NCBI GenBank assembly: GCA_963656065.1
Contig: CAVKGV010000015.1
Coordinates: forward strand, 1 to 45,733
DNA: 45,733 nt
Reading direction: 5' to 3'
DNA from: Hallerella sp963656065
GTDB lineage: Bacteria; Fibrobacterota; Fibrobacteria; Fibrobacterales; Fibrobacteraceae
Made by a program: the position numbers and the translations under genes. Below the pieces are notes generated by a model. The model was not told where the DNA came from and searched no databases. It was given only the letters and a program-made list of their open reading frames with translations. Below, piece after piece: positions 39,480-45,733 of the stretch (positions within the stretch are counted from its first letter, which is position 1; the number at the start of each line of letters is the position of its first letter).

Positions 39480-40265
39480 ATGAACAGATTGTTTTGCCTG
39501 ATTTTCCTGCTGGGTCTGGGTTTCGCATTCTCAGCGGAAACCGTCGATGGGGTCCGCCGACAGATTAAGTCGGTGAACGAGGAGACCGCCCGCGAAAAAA
39601 AAATGCACGACGAAGAGCGCGGGCGTCACGAAGCCTTTGTGCGCTCGGGCCGTGAAAAGGTCGTTTTGCTGAATAACCAGAAAAAGTCGCTCCGGGCGGA
39701 AATCGATTCGATGAAAGCGGAACTTTCGAGGCTTGCCGAAGCGCGAAACAAGTCCGCGGGGGTGATTCGTTTCTATGAATCCCGGAAGCAGAAATACGCC
39801 CAGGATCTGGCGCAGGAAATCGAAGCGCTGGTTCCCGCCTTCGAATCGGATTTTCCCTATCGCGTAAGCCAGACGGTCGAAAACCTCCGCGAGACCGCTT
39901 CGGAGCTTCGGAAGGGAATCATTTCTCCGGATGACGCGCTGTCGCGCACGCTGGAAGTCTTCTTGGAACGAATCCGGATGGGCTATACGACGGAAAGCTG
40001 GGACGGTTTCTTGAACGATCCGGAAACGGGCAGGGAATATTCGGGAAAATTTTTCCGCTTTGGCGCCGTGGCGGCGATCTTTGAATCGAGAGACGGAAAC
40101 GACTGTTTTTGGCTTTTGCATTCCGGGGACGCTTTCCGCTGGAACAAGGTTCCCGAGGATCTGGAATTCCGCGCCAGCTTAAAGGATGCGATGAAAGTGG
40201 CGGAAGGCAAGACCGCTCCGCACATCGTCCGGATTCCGGTTTCGTCACCGAAGCGGGAGAAATGA
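39480..40265 (+). CDS. Periplasmic coiled-coil protein of the TonB2/TtpC cluster (DUF3450-like)
   Basis: A 261-residue exported protein with a signal peptide (to about residue 20, FAFSAET). A long coiled coil follows (about 25-105, rich in Glu, Arg and Lys), then a helical-plus-beta C-terminal part with FLERIRMGYTTESWDG. Size, coiled coil and position directly ahead of a TtpC-like gene match the DUF3450 proteins of Vibrio-type TonB2 clusters; the match is by architecture and order. The ATG lies six bases after a -10-like box. Its TGA overlaps the upstream ATG candidate of the next gene. It may brace the TtpC periplasmic domain; exact role unknown. Confidence 0.75.
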   Translation: MNRLFCLIFLLGLGFAFSAETVDGVRRQIKSVNEETAREKKMHDEERGRHEAFVRSGREKVVLLNNQKKSLRAEIDSMKAELSRLAEARNKSAGVIRFYESRKQKYAQDLAQEIEALVPAFESDFPYRVSQTVENLRETASELRKGIISPDDALSRTLEVFLERIRMGYTTESWDGFLNDPETGREYSGKFFRFGAVAAIFESRDGNDCFWLLHSGDAFRWNKVPEDLEFRASLKDAMKVAEGKTAPHIVRIPVSSPKREK

Positions 40266-40267
40266 TT

Positions 40268-41746
40268 ATGTTCTCTGATTTTTTGAAACGGACTTTTTTC
40301 CTATTCCCGTTGCTGCTCGCTCCGGCATTTTCCCAGCAGAATCTTCCACTTGACGGGGATGCGCTTGTCCGGGAACGCGCCGAACTGAACAAGGCGAAAG
40401 CGGATCTGGAAGAGGCGCGCCAAAAGCGTGACATGGAAGTTGCCGCGCGTTGGAACGACCGGGACAAGGCGAACCAGGAGCGCGAACTCTTCAACCAGAA
40501 ATACGAAGAGGCGAAGGACGAGCTGGACCGCCTGATGGAAGAGCGGGTGAGGCTCGAAGAGAACGTCCGCGTTGCGCGGGAGGATCTGGCGCAGGTCAAG
40601 CAGAGTGCGGAGGAAAAGCGTACCGAATACCTTTCCCTGGTCGCCGACAAGTCCGTCCTCGAACCTTTCCGGGAAATCCGCGAGCGGGGCATCCCCTACA
40701 AACTGCCGCAGCGCATCGAGGATTTCAATCGCGCGGAAAAAGGCGTTTCGCTTTACAGGGACAATCCGCTGAAAGTGGCGAAGGGAATTTTCGAACTTGC
40801 CCAAAAGGAACTTTCCTTTAGCCGGGAAATCGAATGGCGGACCGGCGAATTGATTTTTGACGGAACGGTCGTTGCCGGGGAAGAAATCCGGCTTGGCGGT
40901 CTCTATGCGGTTCGCCGCTCTGCGGGGACGGACAGCTCCGTTTCGATGATGCTTCCGGCTGCGGGCGAACGGGGAACGTCTTTTGCCTATCGAAACATGA
41001 ATTCGGAAAACATCCGTTCGGAAGTCGCCCGGGCGTTCGAAGCATCCAGGGATTCCCAGTTTATGATGCTTCCGGTCGATGTCCTTTTAAGCACGAAGCT
41101 TTCCACGGAACTCGCCGCTTCGGAAGAAAAGTCTTTTCGTGAGACTTTTGTGCAAACATTCCGCGATGGCGGAATCCTGATGTATCCGATCGCCCTTCTC
41201 TTCATCGTCGGGATTCTTCTCGTCGTCGAGCGGTTCATCGTCCTGCTCGTCAAGGGCGCTTCGCTCCGCTACCGCAAGGCTATCGATTTGGCTTCTTCCG
41301 GGAACATGGAAGAGGCGAAGGCTCTCGCCAAGAAAATGCACGGATCGGTAGGGAAGGTTGTCAAAGCGGGAATTCTCAAGGACTATGCGGACAGGGCTTC
41401 GGCTGAAAAGGCTATCGAGGAAGTCTTTGCCTCCGAGGTTCCGACTCTCGAACGCGGGCTTTCCACGATTTCCGTCATGGCGACTACGGCTCCGCTCCTC
41501 GGGCTTCTGGGAACCGTGATGGGAATGATCCAGCTTTTCCAGGTCATTACGATGCATGGCACTTCCGACCCGAAACTTTTGGCAGGGGGAATTTCCGTCG
41601 CCCTGGTAACTACTGAAGCGGGTCTAATCGTCGCCATTCCTCTCCAGCTCTTGCACACATTCATCGCGAATCGTGTTGACGGGATTCGCGCCCGGATGGA
41701 AAAGGCTGGACTTGCCGTTCTCAATTCCCGCTGGATCCGGGGCTGA
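40268..41746 (+). CDS. ttpC: TtpC-like MotA/TolQ/ExbB protein with periplasmic coiled coil
   Basis: A 492-residue inner-membrane protein. After a signal peptide (to about 20) come a coiled coil (about 30-125), a beta-rich periplasmic region (to about 290), and a C-terminal MotA/TolQ/ExbB channel domain. The channel has TM segments ILMYPIALLFIVGILLVVE, a second at TTAPLLGLLGTVMGMIQLF, and a third at GLIVAIPLQLLHTF. In Vibrio, TtpC works with ExbB2-ExbD2-TonB2 to energise outer-membrane transport. ATG 40268 is preferred because GGGAG lies eight bases ahead; ATG 40262 overlaps the previous stop but leaves only two bases of spacing. One base separates it from exbB. Confidence 0.87.
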   Translation: MFSDFLKRTFFLFPLLLAPAFSQQNLPLDGDALVRERAELNKAKADLEEARQKRDMEVAARWNDRDKANQERELFNQKYEEAKDELDRLMEERVRLEENVRVAREDLAQVKQSAEEKRTEYLSLVADKSVLEPFREIRERGIPYKLPQRIEDFNRAEKGVSLYRDNPLKVAKGIFELAQKELSFSREIEWRTGELIFDGTVVAGEEIRLGGLYAVRRSAGTDSSVSMMLPAAGERGTSFAYRNMNSENIRSEVARAFEASRDSQFMMLPVDVLLSTKLSTELAASEEKSFRETFVQTFRDGGILMYPIALLFIVGILLVVERFIVLLVKGASLRYRKAIDLASSGNMEEAKALAKKMHGSVGKVVKAGILKDYADRASAEKAIEEVFASEVPTLERGLSTISVMATTAPLLGLLGTVMGMIQLFQVITMHGTSDPKLLAGGISVALVTTEAGLIVAIPLQLLHTFIANRVDGIRARMEKAGLAVLNSRWIRG

Positions 41747-41747
41747 T

Positions 41748-42311
41748 ATGCTTCGGCTTTCCGTTTTGGAAGAAATCCGTTCGCTCCTGGTCCAGGGTGG
41801 CTGGGTGATGCTTCCGATTTTTATCTTGGGCTTTTATGCGTGGACGCTTCTTTTCGAAAGGTTCTTTACTTACCGCCGGGCAAAAAGCGAGCGGGAATGG
41901 GGAATTCGGGAACGGCTCCGGCTGGTAATTTCCCAAAATGCGCCTCTGGGAAGGGAAGCTGTGCACCATGCGCTCGATGCCGCGCGCCATTCCATCGATG
42001 TGGATTTTTCGCGTTCGTTCCCGTCCATATCCGTCTGTGCGGCTCTCGCCCCGATGCTTGGACTTTTAGGCACGGTTTCGGGGATGGTCCACGTGTTCAA
42101 GACAATCCAGGCTTTCGGGTTCGGGAATCCGGTCCTTTTGGCGGACGGCATTTCCGAAGCGCTGCTCACTACGCAGGCGGGGCTTCTCGTCGCTTTTCCT
42201 CTCGTCGTGGCGAACAACCAGCTGATCGCCCGAATCGAGAACTTGAAAAATTCCGCGGACCGGGCGGCGACCGCATTTGAAAACGAAGTTTTCCCGGAGG
42301 ACAAGGCTTGA
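41748..42311 (+). CDS. exbB: ExbB proton-channel subunit
   Basis: A 187-residue MotA/TolQ/ExbB protein with three TM segments: GGWVMLPIFILGFYAWTLLF (about 17-36), SVCAALAPMLGLLGTVSGMV (about 97-116) and TQAGLLVAFPLVVANNQL (about 147-164). The family motif PMLGLLGTVSGM is present. With ExbD it uses the proton gradient to drive TonB. It is the short form beside the longer TtpC-like paralogue. The start at 41748 is one base after the upstream stop. Its TGA overlaps the TTG start of exbD. Confidence 0.92.
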   Translation: MLRLSVLEEIRSLLVQGGWVMLPIFILGFYAWTLLFERFFTYRRAKSEREWGIRERLRLVISQNAPLGREAVHHALDAARHSIDVDFSRSFPSISVCAALAPMLGLLGTVSGMVHVFKTIQAFGFGNPVLLADGISEALLTTQAGLLVAFPLVVANNQLIARIENLKNSADRAATAFENEVFPEDKA

Positions 42312-42709
42312 GCTTCTTTCGCAGGGATCGCCGCAGAACCAGCGGCATCGACATTTCTCCGATGATGGACATGACGTTCATCCTTCTCATCTTTTTTGTC
42401 GTCACCTCGACATTTACGCGGGAAACAGGCATCGACGTTTCAAAGCCCAAGGCCAGCTCGGTGAAGGAACTTTCGCAGGAAAGCATCCTCATCGGCGTGA
42501 CGCGCCAGGGGACAATCCACATCAACGAGACGCAGGTGAACCTTTCGTCGCTCCAGACGATTCTCCGCCAGATGATGGCGGAATCCCCGGACCGTCCCGT
42601 GATCATCGTTTCCGATCGAGACGCTCCGTCGGGAAAGATCGTCGATGTGCTCGACGAATGCAATCTGGCGCATGTCCGGAAGGTTTCCATTTCGGCATCG
42701 AAGGAGTAG
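42308..42709 (+). CDS. exbD: ExbD energy-transduction subunit (TTG start)
   Basis: A 133-residue ExbD/TolR protein: short basic cytoplasmic N-terminus (FFRRDRRRTSG), one TM helix MDMTFILLIFFVVTSTF (about 20-36) with the conserved Asp21 (in PMMDMTF) needed for proton flow, and a periplasmic domain (about 50-133) with VIIVSDRDAPSGKIVDVLD. The start is TTG at 42308, supported by GGAGG seven bases upstream; the first in-frame ATG is already at the TM helix. It overlaps exbB by four bases, and tonB begins three bases after the stop. Confidence 0.92.
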   Translation: MSFFRRDRRRTSGIDISPMMDMTFILLIFFVVTSTFTRETGIDVSKPKASSVKELSQESILIGVTRQGTIHINETQVNLSSLQTILRQMMAESPDRPVIIVSDRDAPSGKIVDVLDECNLAHVRKVSISASKE

Positions 42710-42711
42710 AA

Positions 42712-43374
42712 TTGAGGCGTCTTTCGGAAATTCTCTTCCGTTCCCGCTGGGTCGTGGCGATACTCCTCGCCTTTGCCGTCAATTCTTTTTTCTTCCTCGC
42801 GATTCCCGTCCTGAATGTCCTGCTCTTTCGTTCGGACGCCTTGCCGCAAAAGCCTCGCTTAGAAGAACTCACCGAAGTTGAAACGATTGTGCGGGAAAAG
42901 AAGAAAACCATCCCGCAACGGCAAATTCGGAAAATCGTGCAGTCGAATACGTTCAAGGCGAATCCCCGGATGTCGGGAGGCGAGCGCAGCCGTTCCAATT
43001 TCCAGATGGACCTTTCGCTTTCACGCGGTGACGGCTCGGGAGACGGGGTTGCGGTCGGTGCCGGTGGCGGAATGCAGAATGTCGTCTATGAAGCGGGGGA
43101 CGTTGACGAAGAAGCACGTGCGCTCAAAGCGGTGAATCCCGTCTATCCGGAACGCGCGAAAAAGCTTGGCGTCGCGGGCTACGTAAAGGTTTACATGGTC
43201 ATCGATGTCTATGGAAACGTGACCGGGGCCAGCGTCCTCTCCGTTGATCCGCAAGGCTATGGCTTTGAAAGCGAAGCGCTCAAGGCGATTCGCGGCTGGA
43301 AGTTTGAACCCGCAAAACTTGGAAACTATCCCGTTGCGCAAAAGGCTACCAAGGAGTTCAAATTTGTCCCCTAG
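42712..43374 (+). CDS. tonB: TonB-family protein (TTG start)
   Basis: A 220-residue TonB: an N-terminal TM anchor (RWVVAILLAFAVNSFFFLAI, about 11-30), a periplasmic linker (about 40-140) that is short, Gly-rich and not Pro-rich, and a C-terminal TonB domain with NPVYPERAKKLGVAGYVKVY and the closing IRGWKFEPAKL. It contacts the TonB box of outer-membrane receptors and transmits energy from the ExbBD-TtpC motor. The start is TTG at 42712 with AAGGAG five bases upstream; no usable ATG exists before residue 80. The short linker is a feature of TonB2-type proteins, where TtpC is thought to span the periplasm. No receptor gene is in the window. Confidence 0.9.
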   Translation: MRRLSEILFRSRWVVAILLAFAVNSFFFLAIPVLNVLLFRSDALPQKPRLEELTEVETIVREKKKTIPQRQIRKIVQSNTFKANPRMSGGERSRSNFQMDLSLSRGDGSGDGVAVGAGGGMQNVVYEAGDVDEEARALKAVNPVYPERAKKLGVAGYVKVYMVIDVYGNVTGASVLSVDPQGYGFESEALKAIRGWKFEPAKLGNYPVAQKATKEFKFVP

Positions 43375-44359
43375 AAACCGTAAAGTGAACTTGTACGCAA
43401 TTTTCCTTGTTGTCGTGCTGGCGTTCTGCCCGTCTCTTTTTGCGGAAGACTTTTTCAAGCAGGCAAACGAGCTTTATGACAGGGGAGATTACAAGCGGGC
43501 TGTCAAGATGTATCGGGCGGCGATTCAGGACGGCCGGTATGAACCGTTCGCCTGGTTCAATTTGGGGAACAGCCTTGTCCAGCTGGATAAGAAGAACATC
43601 GCCATTGTCGCTTACAAGCGGACCGTGGAGCTGATGCCGGATTTTTCGAGAGCCTGGATTCTTCTCGGAGACCTTTACTATCTGGGAGGTGACTACGGCC
43701 TTTCGATTTCCGCATACAATCGGGCGCTCGACCTCGGCGAAAAATCGGACCACATCCATTACGCTCTCGGCGAATGCTTTCTCAAGTCCCACGGACTCGC
43801 CTTGGCGCAGAAACACTTCGAAGCGGCGACGCGGCTAAATCCGGACCGGATTGACGCTTGGTACGGCCTCGCGGAAGTCTATGAAAGGCTTGGCGACTAT
43901 GAATACGCCGTCAAGACGTTAAAACGCGCCGTCGATAACACGGCAAGCGCCGGTGCCGAGGTCCATTACACGCTTTCCCATTATTATGCGAAAATGGATT
44001 CGACGAAAAAGGCGATTCGCGAAATGGAAAGCGGACTTCTGACCGATCCGCAGAACACCTCGGCGCGACGCTATCTTGCCCAGATGTACCTTGCGGACGA
44101 TTCTCCGTGGATGGCCATTTTTACGCTTGAAGAGGGACTTCGTTTTGAAAAAGGCAGGGACCTCCTGTTTGTCGATTTGGGACAGATCTATTTTTCGCAA
44201 AAACGCTACGGGGAAGCTCTTGAAAATTACATGAGCGCCTGGAAACTGGGAAATTCCCAAGGGCGAATCGGCGCGGAAAACGTCGGAAACGCCTATTACA
44301 ACGCCGGGGACGAAGCCAAATCCCAGGAAGTCTATCAACGCATACTAGGAAGGAAGTGA
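43364..44359 (+). CDS. Exported TPR protein of the TonB2 cluster (TTG start)
   Basis: A 331-residue protein with a signal peptide (YAIFLVVVLAFCPSLFAED, cleavage near residue 28) and about eight tetratricopeptide repeats over the rest (for example AWFNLGNSLVQLDKKNIAIV, AWILLGDLYYLGGDYGLSIS, AWYGLAEVYERLGDYEYAVK). A TPR gene at the end of the set is standard in Vibrio-type TonB2 clusters, where it assists uptake. TTG 43364 is chosen because AAGGAG ends seven bases upstream; it overlaps tonB by 11 bases. GTG 43388 is an alternative without a ribosome-binding site. One base separates it from the next gene. Confidence 0.86.
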   Translation: MSPRNRKVNLYAIFLVVVLAFCPSLFAEDFFKQANELYDRGDYKRAVKMYRAAIQDGRYEPFAWFNLGNSLVQLDKKNIAIVAYKRTVELMPDFSRAWILLGDLYYLGGDYGLSISAYNRALDLGEKSDHIHYALGECFLKSHGLALAQKHFEAATRLNPDRIDAWYGLAEVYERLGDYEYAVKTLKRAVDNTASAGAEVHYTLSHYYAKMDSTKKAIREMESGLLTDPQNTSARRYLAQMYLADDSPWMAIFTLEEGLRFEKGRDLLFVDLGQIYFSQKRYGEALENYMSAWKLGNSQGRIGAENVGNAYYNAGDEAKSQEVYQRILGRK

Positions 44360-44360
44360 C

Positions 44361-45434
44361 ATGGCAAAAAAACGAAAAATCTGGAAATCCAACGCTCTGG
44401 AAGTATCGAACCTGCGCACGGTCGACAAGATTCGGGCCGTCCTCGTTTCGGTAGCGAAAGGGGACTTCTGCGGAGAAGATGCGGAAAAACTCTACGACCT
44501 TCTGGCGGGGCAGTTTGAAAAAGTCGAAAAGCTTGAGTCGGATGACGAAATCTTGGAAATGCTCACCTGGTTTCTCAATTGCAGCGACTATTTCGACATC
44601 CCTGAAGACGACGATAAACTTTTGGAAGATGTGAACAACCTCTTCTCGAATGTGATTTCGCTTTTTATGGAAAAGGCAAAGCTTTGCGAAAATCGCGGAT
44701 ACATACTGGATCTGATGCACGATCTGCTGGTCAATTCGGCAGGGGAGGTAGTCCGGTTGGAAGTATTCTGGGGCGTACAGGATTTCCTTTCCGCAGAAGA
44801 GACGGAGCGCTTAGCGGAAAACGTCCTTTCGACCATATCGGCGCACGAACTTGAAAATGAAGAAGAAATCTTTTCGGGGCTGCTCGATTTGGCGGACGGG
44901 GCGAACAATCCCGTGCTTTACGAAAAAATCGCATTTCTAAAGGATTCGACCCGCTCCAACAAAACGCTTGTCGATGTGGCAAACATTTACTATATCGCTG
45001 GAGATATTTCAAACGCAAACCGCCTGATGGACGAAGTCAAGAATCCCGTGGACTCCGACGAAGAGGAATTCCTGGATTTGAAAATCGGAATTCTCTTTAA
45101 AGAGGAAAAGGAAAAAGAAGCTCTGGAGCAGGCGGAAAAGCTATATGAAAAGTTCCCGAAGGAATGTCACCTGAAGAACCTTTGCCAGGTGGTTTCTCCG
45201 TCCCGCAGAGAGGAATTGCTCAATTCCCACGAAAAATTCCGGCTCGGGGTCTATGTTTCTTCTGAGTATATAAACCTGCTAGTGATTCTCGGTGAATGGG
45301 ACCGGCTTTCCGGCTATCTGGAACGCTACGAGAAGGAAATCCCGATGATGGAGGATTTCACGCGCGAATTTCTCGCCTCGCGGATTGAAAAAATGAACCA
45401 TCCGGAGTTGGCCCAAAAGCTCCGAAAGATATAG
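44361..45434 (+). CDS. Unknown cytoplasmic helical-repeat protein
   Basis: A 357-residue protein that is not recognised. There is no signal peptide or membrane segment. The sequence is almost wholly helical and acidic, with a basic first nine residues (MAKKRKIWK) and weak TPR-like pairs in the C-terminal half (LVDVANIYYIAGDISNANRL, LKIGILFKEEKEKEALEQAE). AGGAAG precedes the ATG, which lies one base after the stop of the TPR gene, so it belongs to the TonB operon transcript. No terminator for this strand is obvious in the A-rich DNA behind it. It may be a cytoplasmic scaffold, but no function is claimed. Confidence 0.75.
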   Translation: MAKKRKIWKSNALEVSNLRTVDKIRAVLVSVAKGDFCGEDAEKLYDLLAGQFEKVEKLESDDEILEMLTWFLNCSDYFDIPEDDDKLLEDVNNLFSNVISLFMEKAKLCENRGYILDLMHDLLVNSAGEVVRLEVFWGVQDFLSAEETERLAENVLSTISAHELENEEEIFSGLLDLADGANNPVLYEKIAFLKDSTRSNKTLVDVANIYYIAGDISNANRLMDEVKNPVDSDEEEFLDLKIGILFKEEKEKEALEQAEKLYEKFPKECHLKNLCQVVSPSRREELLNSHEKFRLGVYVSSEYINLLVILGEWDRLSGYLERYEKEIPMMEDFTREFLASRIEKMNHPELAQKLRKI

Positions 45435-45443
45435 GCTTAAAAA

Positions 45444-45536
45444 CTAATAAAGATCATCATCAAAGAACGAATGCCAAGCATTCATAGAACGACCAATCAA
45501 AAAACATTCAATGAGATAGCGAATAAAAGCAGACAT
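45444..45536 (-). CDS. Possible 30-residue protein
   Basis: ATG 45536 opens 30 codons beginning MSAFIRYLIECFLIGRS and ending HSFFDDDLY, with GAGG seven bases upstream, a good ribosome-binding site. The first half is hydrophobic and could form one short amphipathic or membrane helix, and the end is acidic. A TAAATT-like -10 occurs upstream on this strand. It is convergent with the unknown gene and ends eight bases past that gene's stop. It may be chance, since the DNA is AT-rich. Confidence 0.3.
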   Translation of the reverse strand: MSAFIRYLIECFLIGRSMNAWHSFFDDDLY

Positions 45537-45616
45537 ATTCCAACCTCACAACTAATTTAAACCCCAAATTAAAAAAACAATACAATTCAAAAAAAAAACA
45601 AGTTCAAACCAATCAG

Positions 45617-45640
45617 ACAGCGTCCCTAACGGGACGCTGT
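45617..45640. repeat. Perfect 10-base palindrome with TAAC loop
   Basis: ACAGCGTCCC and GGGACGCTGT form a strong stem. No T run follows directly on either strand, so it is not a classical terminator. On the minus strand it would lie in the 5' region of the 30-codon ORF. Confidence 0.6.
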
Positions 45641-45672
45641 GCCATATCAAGGCAAGTCTTCACTTTAGACAA

Positions 45673-45692
45673 AGCCGAGTCGATTTTCGGCT
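45673..45692. repeat. Short palindrome AGCCGA/TCGGCT
   Basis: A six-base stem with an eight-base loop, next to an A7 run on the plus strand. It may belong to the leader of whatever begins at the right edge. Confidence 0.35.
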
Positions 45693-45733
45693 CCTAAAAA
45701 AATGATTTTAGTTTACATAATGGCGATTATCGG

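Larger units (their letters stand above)
45435..45733. other. A-rich right edge with hairpins, no large gene
   Basis: This 299-base stretch is far richer in A than the rest of the window and has several A runs of 7-10. It holds a possible 30-codon minus-strand ORF (45444-45536) and two palindromes (45617-45640 and 45673-45692). An ATG at 45720 opens a frame (MAII...) that leaves the window; nothing can be said about it. Confidence 0.5.

Noticed and set aside
45617..45640. Intrinsic terminator at the right edge
   Set aside because: The nearest T run on the minus strand is about 16 bases away, and none follows on the plus strand.

Overview
The window looks like a chromosomal segment of a Fibrobacter-like gut bacterium (Fibrobacterota). 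This is inference, from pectin-side-chain enzymes with poly-Ser linkers, shared carbohydrate-binding modules and type IX-secretion-like C-terminal tails, a Gram-negative outer-membrane gene set, and GC-rich coding DNA broken by short AT-rich promoters with a CTATATT-type -10. No rRNA, tRNA, CRISPR array, integrase or transposase was recognised.

Layout. 1-347: gene-free DNA with a strong hairpin and copy 1 of a dispersed repeat. 323-2900 (minus): ybaK-type deacylase, sirtuin and M20 peptidase, tightly coupled. 2946-5432: pyrD, a small barrel-like protein and a PDZ-thioredoxin fusion. 5433-13306: accessory island with a structured RNA leader carrying mutually exclusive hairpins, a UvrD-like helicase with an Fe-S RecB-type nuclease domain, and a type III restriction-modification pair whose methylase has an AT-rich, apparently exchanged specificity region. 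13307-13763: a decayed small gene and the trp terminator. 13764-15955 (minus): trpBA behind a complete ribosome-mediated attenuator, whose leader peptide carries tandem Trp codons. 15996-17861: mnmG, divergent from trp.

17944-25906: a LamG/DUF2341-like lipoprotein and a rhamnogalacturonan module: one PL11-type lyase and two CE12-type esterases sharing a CBM35/6-like module. The last esterase loses its C-terminal tail at copy 2 of the repeat. 26178-27413: glyA. 27546-33817: a Wzc-type tyrosine autokinase with a ten-G tract in its Tyr-rich tail, a secreted endonuclease I and mfd. 33861-38528 (minus): an RlmI-like methyltransferase, thrH, hslO, a sugar-nucleotide epimerase and an outer-membrane barrel protein. 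38669-39406: ankyrin lipoprotein. 39480-45434: a six-gene TonB2/TtpC-type energy-transduction operon plus one unknown gene; three of its genes start with TTG. 45435-45733: A-rich DNA with a possible 30-codon ORF and hairpins.

How it fits together: the lyase and esterases would deacetylate and cut rhamnogalacturonan outside the cell, and the TonB machine would energise outer-membrane uptake. Most remaining genes are housekeeping. The points of most interest are regulatory: the trp attenuator, the hairpin switch ahead of the defence island, the G tract in the kinase tail, the methylase mosaic, and a recurring arrangement in which the -10 box sits 5-8 bases from a start codon that lacks a ribosome-binding site.
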